Shown here piece by piece: positions 1-4,890 of a stretch of 5,026 bases of DNA. A program made the translations under genes and the position numbers. The stretch is from positions 1-5,026 of the forward strand of contig DAIRVS010000220.1 in NCBI GenBank assembly GCA_036802685.1, read 5' to 3'. Under the pieces are notes generated by a model. The model searched no databases. It had not been told where the DNA came from and worked only from the letters and a program-made list of their open reading frames with translations. The first letter of the stretch is position 1. Every line of letters begins with the position of its first letter. The stretch comes from HGW-17 sp938004375. GTDB lineage: Bacteria > Myxococcota_A > Polyangia > HGW-17.

Positions 1-2
1 AC

Positions 3-1796
3 CTGGACGAAGAGACGTGCGAGAGCCAGGGGCAGTATCCGGGGACCCTCGCCTGCGATCCGACCACTTGCCAATTTGACCTGAACGGGTGCGCGGGGAC
101 CTGCGGAGACGGGGTCATCCAGGTGGAGCATGGGGAGGAGTGCGAGGGATCGGACCTGGGTGGCGAGACGTGTGAACTCCAAGGGTTCTACGCCGGGACG
201 CTCGTCTGCGGATCGAATTGTCAACTGGTGACGACCGGGTGCGGGGGCCGGTGCGGGGACGGCGTCGCGCAAACGACGTTCGGGGAAGACTGTGACGTGG
301 TGGATCTGGCGGGAGAGACTTGTGAGAGCCAGGGGTATCATCCAGGGACCCTCGGGTGCGATCCCGGCGAGTGCCGGTTCGACTTCATCGGTTGCGCGGG
401 GTCGTGCGGGGACGGGGTCGTCCAGACCGCGTGGGAGACCTGCGACGGTTCCACCTTCGGGGGCGCGGACTGCGCCACCGAAGGGTTCTACGAGGGGACG
501 CTCGCGTGTGATTCGGCGTGCCAGGTGGTGACGGCGGGCTGCGCCAAACAATGCGGCGACGGGATTATCCAGTTGGATTACGGGGAGGACTGTGATGGTT
601 CGAATCTGGGCGGCGCGACGTGCGGGAGCCTGGGGTACTCGGCGCCGCGCAGCGGGGCGTTGGCCTGTCTCGCCGGGTGCGTGTTCGACGAGAGCGCATG
701 TTTGCCGATTGGTGCGAACGCGGACCTGGCGACGTTGACGGTGAGCGAGGGGACGCTGACGCCGGCGTTTTCATCTGACACGACGTGGTACGGGGTCACG
801 CTGTCCCACGCGGTCGGGTCGCTGACGGTGACGGCGACGGCGGCGGACGCGCCGTATGCAACGGTGGAAACCTCGCCAGCCCAGCCGATGACTCTAGTTG
901 AAGGCGTGAACCCGGTGACCGTGACGGTGACGGCGGAGAACGGCACGCAGAAGACGTACACGGTGACGGTGACGCGATTGTCGCCGAACGACTATCTTTC
1001 CCCTCACATCGGCGGATTAAAATATGTGCCGGCTGGGACCTTCCAACGGGACGCGACGGCGACGAACCTGAGCCAGGTGTCGGCGTTTAGGATGAGCCAA
1101 TATGAAATTACGCGCGCGCAATGGGAGGCGGTGACGGGGTGGGCGGATCCAAGTTCCACGACTTACTCCAGCGGTATGAACGATCCGGTGCAGATGGTAA
1201 ATTGGTTCCACGCGATCGCGTTTTGCAACAAGTTGAGCCTCGCCGAGGGGCTGACTCCGGTGTACATGGTGAGCGGGGTGGACTTCAGCACGCTCACCTA
1301 TTCTGAGATCCCGATCGTGAGCACCGCGACCTGGAACGCGGCGACGGCGAACTGGGCGGCCAACGGGTACCGGTTGCCCACAGATATGGAGTGGATGTGG
1401 GCGGCGATAGGTGCGGACACGGCCGCCCCGGGTGTGACGAACACGACGGGGTACTTGAAGGCTTTCGCGGGGAGCGATGGGAGCAACCTCATAGACGACT
1501 ACGCGTGGTACTCGACCAACAGCGGATCCAAGACGCATCCGGCGGGAACGAAACTCCCTAACGAGCTGGGATTGTACGACCTCTCCGGCCATGTGTGGGA
1601 GTGGGCGTGGGACCGGTTTGGGACGTATCCCACGGGGACTGTGACGGACTATCGGGGGCCGGCCTCGGGCCCCGGCCGCGTGAGGCGCGGGGGCGGCTTG
1701 AACAGCGTCGCGTCCGGCTGCACCGTGGCCGCCCGGGGCAACCGCAGCGTGGAAGGCCGGGACTACGACGGCGGTTTTCGGGTGGTCCGGCCCTGA
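3..1796 (+). CDS. Secreted cysteine-rich repeat / cadherin-like / SUMF1 (FGE-sulfatase fold) protein, 5' partial
   Basis: The frame is open from the window edge, so the start and any signal peptide lie upstream; the GTG at 123 is an internal valine. 597 residues are visible. Residues 1-33 are a broken repeat unit. Four complete six-cysteine units of 49-51 residues follow, starting at 102, 252, 405 and 552, each opening with CGDG and matching the myxobacterial disulfide-rich repeat. Residues about 241-326 (723-980) look like a cadherin-like beta-sandwich (LATLTVSEGTLTP ... YTVTVTR). Residues 337-597 are a SUMF1/FGE-type domain: GGLKYVPAGTF, YRLPTDMEW (456-464), GLYDLSGHVWEW (523-534), RGGG (562-565) and C-terminal GFRVVRP. 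True formylglycine-generating enzymes use two cysteines five residues apart after RGGS; here they are S568 and C573, so that activity is unlikely. The GNVWEWC-type cysteine is also replaced by A535. A cell-surface or extracellular binding or structural role is inferred. Domain calls are strong; the function is unknown. Confidence 0.9.
   Translation: MDEETCESQGQYPGTLACDPTTCQFDLNGCAGTCGDGVIQVEHGEECEGSDLGGETCELQGFYAGTLVCGSNCQLVTTGCGGRCGDGVAQTTFGEDCDVVDLAGETCESQGYHPGTLGCDPGECRFDFIGCAGSCGDGVVQTAWETCDGSTFGGADCATEGFYEGTLACDSACQVVTAGCAKQCGDGIIQLDYGEDCDGSNLGGATCGSLGYSAPRSGALACLAGCVFDESACLPIGANADLATLTVSEGTLTPAFSSDTTWYGVTLSHAVGSLTVTATAADAPYATVETSPAQPMTLVEGVNPVTVTVTAENGTQKTYTVTVTRLSPNDYLSPHIGGLKYVPAGTFQRDATATNLSQVSAFRMSQYEITRAQWEAVTGWADPSSTTYSSGMNDPVQMVNWFHAIAFCNKLSLAEGLTPVYMVSGVDFSTLTYSEIPIVSTATWNAATANWAANGYRLPTDMEWMWAAIGADTAAPGVTNTTGYLKAFAGSDGSNLIDDYAWYSTNSGSKTHPAGTKLPNELGLYDLSGHVWEWAWDRFGTYPTGTVTDYRGPASGPGRVRRGGGLNSVASGCTVAARGNRSVEGRDYDGGFRVVRP
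102..701 (+). repeat. Four tandem six-cysteine protein repeat units (plus a partial fifth upstream)
   Basis: Units begin at 102, 252, 405 and 552 with the codons for CGDG and run 50, 51, 49 and about 50 residues. Each has cysteines near unit positions 1, 14, 24, 36, 40 and 47. The last unit has an insertion (SAPRSG) that shifts its later cysteines. An incomplete unit occupies 3-101. The spacing suggests three disulfides per unit, which would need an oxidising, extracytoplasmic location. The repeat is coding, not a separate DNA element. Confidence 0.85.
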
Positions 1797-1833
1797 GTTC
1801 TGTAGTCGCGAAACCTTCAATAAAGCTAGGAGT

Positions 1834-1852
1834 GCGCAAGTTCTACTTGCGC
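1834..1852. terminator. Hairpin downstream of the SUMF1-domain gene; possible weak terminator
   Basis: GCGCAAG (1834-1840) and CTTGCGC (1846-1852) form a perfect 7-bp stem around the 5-nt loop TTCTA, 38 bp after the stop codon. No T-run follows on the plus strand and no matching A-run precedes it, so it is not a standard intrinsic terminator. It could protect the 3' end of the mRNA or be a protein-binding site. Confidence 0.35.
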
Positions 1853-1877
1853 TTGAAACAACGTCCTGTCCGACCCC

Positions 1878-1906
1878 TTGAATCTCGCCATCGAGCGCGC
1901 TATCGT
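1878..1906 (+). promoter_or_regulatory. Sigma70-type promoter of the vapBC-like operon, with a palindrome on the -10 region
   Basis: TTGAAT (1878-1883, 4/6 to consensus) and TATCGT (1901-1906, 4/6) are separated by exactly 17 bp. The predicted transcript start is near 1913, giving a very short leader of about 12 nt. An 8-bp palindrome AGCGCGCT (1894-1901) touches the -10 box. AbrB-fold antitoxins commonly bind such sites to repress their own operon, so this is a candidate operator. Confidence 0.55.
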
Positions 1907-1913
1907 ACAACGC

Positions 1914-1923
1914 GGAGGTGATC
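1914..1923 (+). promoter_or_regulatory. Extended ribosome binding site of the vapB-like gene
   Basis: GGAGGTGATC pairs with the 3' tail of bacterial 16S rRNA over ten consecutive bases. The GGAGG core sits 6 nt before the ATG at 1925, which fixes that start. Such an unusually complete Shine-Dalgarno fits the need to make antitoxin in excess of toxin. Confidence 0.7.
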
Positions 1924-1924
1924 G

Positions 1925-2128
1925 ATGACCGTGACCGTGTCGCCCAAGTATCAGGTGGTGATCCCGCAGGAGGTCCGCGAGGCGTTGAAGATCCTGCCCG
2001 GGATGAAGGTGCAGGTCTTCGCGTTCGAGGACCGGATCGAGCTCGTCCCCGAGCGGTCGATGCAGGAGATGCGCGGCTTTCTGCGGGGGATTGACACCTC
2101 GGTCGAGCGCGAGGAGGACCGGCCATGA
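1925..2128 (+). CDS. vapB: AbrB/SpoVT-fold antitoxin of a VapBC-type toxin-antitoxin pair
   Basis: This 67-aa protein is typical in length for the family. Residues 1-45 form a swapped-hairpin AbrB/MazE DNA-binding domain, with the signature VSPKYQVVIPQEVREAL followed by PGMKVQV and RIELVP. Residues 46-67 (MQEMRGFLRGIDTSVEREED) resemble the acidic tail that wraps around and blocks a VapC active site. The ATG at 1925 is chosen for its near-ideal ribosome binding site. The stop overlaps the toxin start in an ATGA, so translation is coupled. The expected role is to neutralise the downstream PIN-domain RNase and, with it, repress the operon through sites near 1894-1906. The family call is firm; vapB is a family-level name, since AbrB-type partners of VapC are named inconsistently. 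Confidence 0.93.
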   Translation: MTVTVSPKYQVVIPQEVREALKILPGMKVQVFAFEDRIELVPERSMQEMRGFLRGIDTSVEREEDRP

Positions 2129-2499
2129 ACGTCGTGGATTCCTGCGGATGGCTGGAGTACCTCGCCGACGGCCCCAACGCTTCGTTCTTCGCTCCCGCCC
2201 TCGAGGACCCGGAGCGCCTCCTGGTCCCCTCGGTCTGCGTCTACGAGGTCTACAATAAGGTCCACGCCGAGCGTGGCCGGGACGCCGCGCTGCAGGTCGT
2301 CGCGCTCATGCGCCAGGGCCGGGAGCTCCCGCTGGACTTCGAGACGGCCCTGGCGGCGGCCACCTGGTCCCGGGAGCGGCGCCTGCCGCTGGCCGACAGC
2401 GTCGTGTACGCGAGCGCCCGCGCCAGGAACGCGGTGGTCTGGACCCAGGACGAGCACTTCGCCGGCCTCGACCACGTCCGCTACACGAAGAAATCGTGA
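2125..2499 (+). CDS. vapC: PIN-domain toxin (VapC-like RNase)
   Basis: This 124-aa single PIN domain is of normal VapC length. The conserved acidic metal-binding residues are visible: D5 (NVVDSCGWLEY), E41 (SVCVYEVYNKV), D91 (LPLADSVVYASA) and D109 (VVWTQDEHF). The C-terminal GLDHVRYTKK is typical of the subfamily whose partner is an AbrB-fold antitoxin. VapC proteins are Mg-dependent ribonucleases that cut tRNA, rRNA or mRNA and stop growth when the antitoxin is lost. The start ATG overlaps the antitoxin stop by ATGA; the GAGGAGG about 8 nt upstream, inside the antitoxin gene, can serve as its ribosome site. All catalytic residues are intact, so the toxin is probably active. Its last 22 codons before the final serine reappear as a fossil at 4460-4525. 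Confidence 0.95.
   Translation: MNVVDSCGWLEYLADGPNASFFAPALEDPERLLVPSVCVYEVYNKVHAERGRDAALQVVALMRQGRELPLDFETALAAATWSRERRLPLADSVVYASARARNAVVWTQDEHFAGLDHVRYTKKS
2428..2493 (+). repeat. Left copy of a 66-bp direct repeat (3' end of vapC)
   Basis: Codons 102-123 of the VapC-like toxin. The segment matches 4460-4525 at 62 of 66 positions without gaps. The two copies start 2032 bp apart and bracket the AbiE-like gene pair. Confidence 0.9.
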
Positions 2500-2524
2500 A
2501 GGCGCGTGTTGTCTGAAATTAGGT

Positions 2525-2589
2525 TGTTGCACAATTGGGGCAACATGGTTAATCTGGGCAACGGGCGTGTTGACCGTGGTGTCCCACGG
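2525..2589. promoter_or_regulatory. Repeat-rich spacer before the AbiEi-like gene; candidate operator and promoter region
   Basis: Three small structures crowd this spacer. TGTTGC (2525-2530) and GCAACA (2540-2545) form a 6-bp inverted repeat. GGGCAAC occurs at 2538-2544 and 2556-2562, 18 bp apart. CCGTGG (2574-2579) and CCACGG (2584-2589) form a 6-bp stem with a 4-nt loop. The only promoter-like match, TTGCAC (2527) with TAATCT (2550) at 17 bp, is poor. AbiEi antitoxins are known to bind inverted repeats in their own promoter, so a self-regulatory operator here is plausible but unproven. Confidence 0.35.
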
Positions 2590-2612
2590 GGACGTCGCCC
2601 AAGGTGGCCCAC

Positions 2613-3626
2613 ATGATTTCAACGGATAAGACCCTCGTCGCCAAGACCGTTCGCGCCGTGCAGGAGCGACTCCCGCCCGGGTGGAGCGCCGAGCTCGTCG
2701 TCGCGTCCGCGCGGCACCTGCGATTGCGGATCCTCTCGAAGGATGGTCGAACTGGCGAGCTCCCCGTGTTTGTACTCATTCGGCCCGACCCACGCGCGGC
2801 GAGCCGGCTTCCGACGGAACGACCTCTGCTGGTGGTGGCGCCCTATCTCTCCTTGCGGGTCCGCGAGGTCCTCGAAGGCGAGGGTTCGAGTTATGCCGAT
2901 CCGACGGGAAACGTGCGGCTCCTGCTCGACGAGCCGGGGCTCTTCATCGTGACGAGCGGCGCCTCTTCCAACCCGTGGCCCGATGAGCGCCGCTTCACGC
3001 TGCGTGGGACGAAGGCCGGGCGGGTGGTGTGCGCCCTCGTGCGCACTTCGCCTCCGATCGGAGTGCGCGAACTGGCCGTCGCCGCCGGCACCGATCCCGG
3101 ATATGTCTCACGTCTTCTCGGCATGCTCGACCGCGAAGCCGTCGTGGAGCGGGATCCCCATGGCCGCGTGGAACGGGTCGACTGGCGGCGGCTGTTGATC
3201 CGCTGGTCTGAAGAAGCACCGCTCGAGAGCCGCACCACCATGAGCACCTGGCTCGCGCCGCGAGGACTGAAGAGCCTCTGGGCCGGCCTTCGTGGCGCCG
3301 ATTTCCCTTACCTCGTCACCGGCAGCGCCGTCGCCGGGGAGCTCGCGCCGGTGGCGCCCACCCGGCTCGCTTCCGTTTATGTGGATGACGCGGAGTCGGT
3401 GGCCATGTCGCTCGGCTTGCGGGCCGCCGAGGCCGGCGCCAACGTGGTTCTGCTTCAGCACGAGGACGGGACGCTCTTCGAGCGGGCCGTCGACCGGGAC
3501 GGACTGCGCATCGCACCGCTGCCCCTGGTGGTGGCGGATCTGCTATCCGGTCCGGGGCGCTCGCCCGCCGAGGCCGAGGCGCTCATGGACTGGATGGACA
3601 CGCATGAGGAGGTGTGGCGTGGATGA
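2613..3626 (+). CDS. AbiEi-like winged-helix regulator / candidate type IV antitoxin
   Basis: This is a 337-aa soluble protein. ATG 2613 is chosen over the in-frame GTG at 2604 because AAGGTGG (2601-2607) lies 5 nt before the ATG but overlaps the GTG. Three parts are visible. Residues 1-115 are an alpha/beta region with LLVVAPYLSLRVREVLE and SYADPTGNVRLLL, like the 'vDxxGNayl' block I recall from AbiEi_2-type antitoxins. Residues 131-195 form a winged helix: GVRELAVAAGTDPGYVSRLL, then MLDREAVVERD and a basic wing. Residues 205-330 are a C-terminal domain with YLVTGSAVAGELAPVAP, SVYVDD and LSGPGRSPAEAEALMDWM. Its 3' end overlaps the nucleotidyltransferase gene by 8 bp, as in AbiE operons. The likely role is operon repression and neutralisation of the downstream toxin. 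Classical AbiEi has its winged helix at the N terminus, so this is a distinct architecture. The antitoxin role is inferred from family and context. Confidence 0.82.
   Translation: MISTDKTLVAKTVRAVQERLPPGWSAELVVASARHLRLRILSKDGRTGELPVFVLIRPDPRAASRLPTERPLLVVAPYLSLRVREVLEGEGSSYADPTGNVRLLLDEPGLFIVTSGASSNPWPDERRFTLRGTKAGRVVCALVRTSPPIGVRELAVAAGTDPGYVSRLLGMLDREAVVERDPHGRVERVDWRRLLIRWSEEAPLESRTTMSTWLAPRGLKSLWAGLRGADFPYLVTGSAVAGELAPVAPTRLASVYVDDAESVAMSLGLRAAEAGANVVLLQHEDGTLFERAVDRDGLRIAPLPLVVADLLSGPGRSPAEAEALMDWMDTHEEVWRG
3606..3612 (+). promoter_or_regulatory. Ribosome binding site that decides the start of the nucleotidyltransferase gene
   Basis: GAGGAGG lies inside the end of the upstream gene, 6 nt before the GTG at 3619. 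The nearby ATG at 3623 is in a different frame, and the same frame stays open far upstream only as a shadow. GTG 3619 is therefore the supported start. Confidence 0.75.
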
Positions 3627-4449
3627 GCTCTACGTGCTCGCGCGCCGGGTGCTCCTCGATGCGCTCGAGGCGCTGGGGGAACACCGGAACGCCACGATTC
3701 TCGTGGGCGCCCAGGCGGTCTATCTGCATACGGGGGACGCCGAGCTCCAGGTGGCGGAGTACACGACCGACGCCGATCTGGTCCTCGACCCGGGCCGTCT
3801 CTCGGACATCCCGCCGATCGAACAAGCTCTCGAGTCCGCAGGATTCCATGCTTCGGAAGGGAGCATCGGCATCTGGAGGACGCGGCGTCGAACCTCCACT
3901 GCCCGTGACGTGGACGTCCAGGTGGACCTTCTGGTGCCGGCGACCGTGAGCCCGGGCGCAGGTCGACGAGCCGCCCGACTGCCCGGTCACCGGGCGAACG
4001 TGGCCCGCAAGGTCGACGGGCTCGAGGGGGTCCTCGTCGACCTCGAAGAGCGCGACATCGCCTCCCTCGAGCCGGCAGCCGATCCTCGGGTCGTACGGGC
4101 GAAGGTCGCGGGACCGGGTGCGCTCCTCGTCGCGAAGTTGTTCAAGCTCCATGAGCGACGCGGCACGGCGCGGTCGAACGACAAGGACGCGCTGGATGTT
4201 CTCCGTATCCTTCAGGCTGTTCCCACAGATGATCTCGTGCGGCGTCTCCGGCTCATCTTCGAGGACGCGCGGTGCTCGACCATCGGCGAGCGGGCGCTGG
4301 GACTCTTGGCCGAATTATTTGGAAATCGGGCGACGGAAGGGGCCCTTATGGCCGCACGTGCGGCTCAACCCCTGATGAACGCCGAGCAGGTGCGCCTCAC
4401 TTGCGAGGTGCTCGCCGGCGATTTGCTCCGGGCGCTCGAGGCAAATTGA
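3619..4449 (+). CDS. Nucleotidyltransferase-fold protein, candidate AbiEii-like type IV toxin
   Basis: This 276-aa protein starts at GTG 3619, 6 nt after GAGGAGG, overlapping the upstream gene by 8 bp. Residues 27-58 carry a minimal nucleotidyltransferase core: ILVGAQAVYLHTG, then TTDADLVLDP with the metal-binding pair D51 and D53. A third carboxylate is likely D103 in VDLLVP. Residues 164-198 (VAGPGALLVAKLFKLHER, then DKDALDVLRIL with K189, D190 and D193) match the helical C-terminal block of AbiEii/MenT-like enzymes. In that family the toxin transfers nucleotides to tRNA or another target and is restrained by the adjacent AbiEi-type protein. The usual GG/GS turn is read here as VGAQA, a variant I recall from hypothetical proteins paired with similar regulators. 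No transmembrane segment or signal peptide is seen. The nucleotidyltransferase fold is well supported; toxin activity and target are inferred. It could instead be a housekeeping or antibiotic-type nucleotidyltransferase. Confidence 0.82.
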   Translation: MDELYVLARRVLLDALEALGEHRNATILVGAQAVYLHTGDAELQVAEYTTDADLVLDPGRLSDIPPIEQALESAGFHASEGSIGIWRTRRRTSTARDVDVQVDLLVPATVSPGAGRRAARLPGHRANVARKVDGLEGVLVDLEERDIASLEPAADPRVVRAKVAGPGALLVAKLFKLHERRGTARSNDKDALDVLRILQAVPTDDLVRRLRLIFEDARCSTIGERALGLLAELFGNRATEGALMAARAAQPLMNAEQVRLTCEVLAGDLLRALEAN

Positions 4450-4459
4450 TCTTGCCCAA

Positions 4460-4528
4460 AACGCGGTGGTCTGGACCCAGGACGCGCCCTTCGCCGGCCT
4501 CGACCACGTCCGCTACACGCGGAAATGA
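4460..4528 (+). pseudogene. vapC fossil: C-terminal 22 codons and stop of a PIN-domain toxin gene
   Basis: In one frame this reads NAVVWTQDAPFAGLDHVRYTRK and then TGA. It aligns without gaps to residues 102-123 of the intact toxin, with three differences (E110A, H111P, K123R). At DNA level 62 of 66 positions match, and all four changes alter the protein. The rest of the gene is missing: only 10 bp separate the fossil from the nucleotidyltransferase stop, and similarity ends abruptly at 4459/4460. It keeps only the last active-site aspartate (of WTQD) and has no start, so it cannot make a toxin. The stop follows the RK pair directly, one codon earlier than in the intact gene. It is either debris of a second vapBC module or the duplicated edge of an insertion. 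Confidence 0.88.
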
Positions 4529-4551
4529 CGGTCCCCTTCCACTGGTTTCCG

Positions 4552-4574
4552 GGTGGAATCGGAACGATTCCGCC
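4552..4574. repeat. Strong imperfect hairpin after the vapC fossil
   Basis: GGTGGAATCG (4552-4561) pairs with CGATTCCGCC (4565-4574) around a GAA loop: ten pairs, one of them G-T. An alternative 6-bp pairing uses TTCCAC (4537-4542) with GTGGAA (4553-4558), so the two stems exclude each other. No T-run follows, so it is not a standard terminator. It lies 8 bp left of the CACGGA-repeat element and 24 bp after the fossil stop. It may end transcription of the AbiE-like operon or mark the edge of the repeat element. Confidence 0.5.
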
Positions 4575-4584
4575 GGTCGCACAC

Positions 4585-4626
4585 GGACGCCGCGGGAACA
4601 CGGAGGAGCACGGAGGAAGAGCGGCC
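4585..4626 (+). repeat. First copy of a 42-bp direct repeat in the left arm
   Basis: It begins GGACGCCGCGGGAACA and ends GGAAGAGCGGCC. It matches 4669-4710 at 40 of 42 positions, an 84-bp offset. Both copies lie in the CACGGA-rich arm of the composite element. Confidence 0.85.
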
Positions 4627-4668
4627 ACGGACCACGGTCAAGAGACACGGACGGACAGGGACTGACAA

Positions 4669-4710
4669 GGACGCCGCGGGAACAAGGAGGAACACGGAGG
4701 AAGAGCGGCC
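4669..4710 (+). repeat. Second copy of the 42-bp direct repeat
   Basis: It differs from the first copy at two positions: ACACGGAGGAGC there reads ACAAGGAGGAAC here. It sits at the right end of the left arm, just before the orientation switch to GTCCGTG motifs. Confidence 0.85.
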
Positions 4711-4834
4711 CGTGCCACCTGGTCCGTGTCCACCGGTCCGTGCCACCAGGTCCTAGCCTCCCGGTCCGTGGTCCGTGTGCGGCGGTCCGTGGTCCTTGAT
4801 CGTCCGTGACCGTCCCTGTCCGTCCGTGTTCCCG

Positions 4835-4890
4835 CCGCGTCCGTGCCTCCCCGGCCGCGTCCGTGCCTCCCCGGCCGCGTCCGTGCCTCC
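4835..4890 (+). repeat. 20-bp tandem repeat, 2.8 units
   Basis: CCGCGTCCGTGCCTCCCCGG occurs at 4835-4854 and 4855-4874 without change, and its first 16 bases recur at 4875-4890. A further CGCGTCCGTG follows at 4891-4900. The perfect identity suggests recent slippage growth at the right end of the composite element. The unit is not a multiple of three and is not in a gene. Confidence 0.9.

Noticed and set aside
820..980. GTGACGGTGACG runs as a DNA repeat element
   Set aside because: They encode alternating Val-Thr beta strands of the cadherin-like domain and are explained by codon bias.
123..1796. GTG at 123 as the start of the first gene
   Set aside because: The frame is open to the window edge, and the 40 residues before 123 continue the same cysteine-repeat pattern.
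1017..2177. Long minus-strand open frame of 386 codons
   Set aside because: It runs antisense across the SUMF1 domain, the spacer and the vapB gene, is arginine- and proline-rich, and has no recognisable protein motif. The plus-strand genes here are clear, so it is a GC-rich shadow.
2604..2612. GTG at 2604 as the start of the AbiEi-like gene
   Set aside because: The ribosome site AAGGTGG overlaps this codon; it is correctly spaced only for the ATG at 2613.
1951..2622. Minus-strand open frame of 223 codons opposite vapBC
   Set aside because: It lies antisense to two strongly recognised genes and has no domain signal of its own.
3292..3618. Upstream extension of the nucleotidyltransferase frame to 3292
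   Set aside because: It is the out-of-frame translation of the AbiEi-like gene (arginine-, proline- and serine-rich). The ribosome site at 3606-3612 supports GTG 3619.
2428..4528. A complete integrative element with its own integrase
   Set aside because: The 2-kb bracketed unit encodes only the AbiEi-like and nucleotidyltransferase proteins; no recombinase or transposase is visible, so only the direct repeat supports mobility.
4272..4799. 175-codon plus-strand open frame over the fossil and repeats
   Set aside because: It starts inside the nucleotidyltransferase gene out of frame and continues through low-complexity repeat DNA; the translation lacks protein character.
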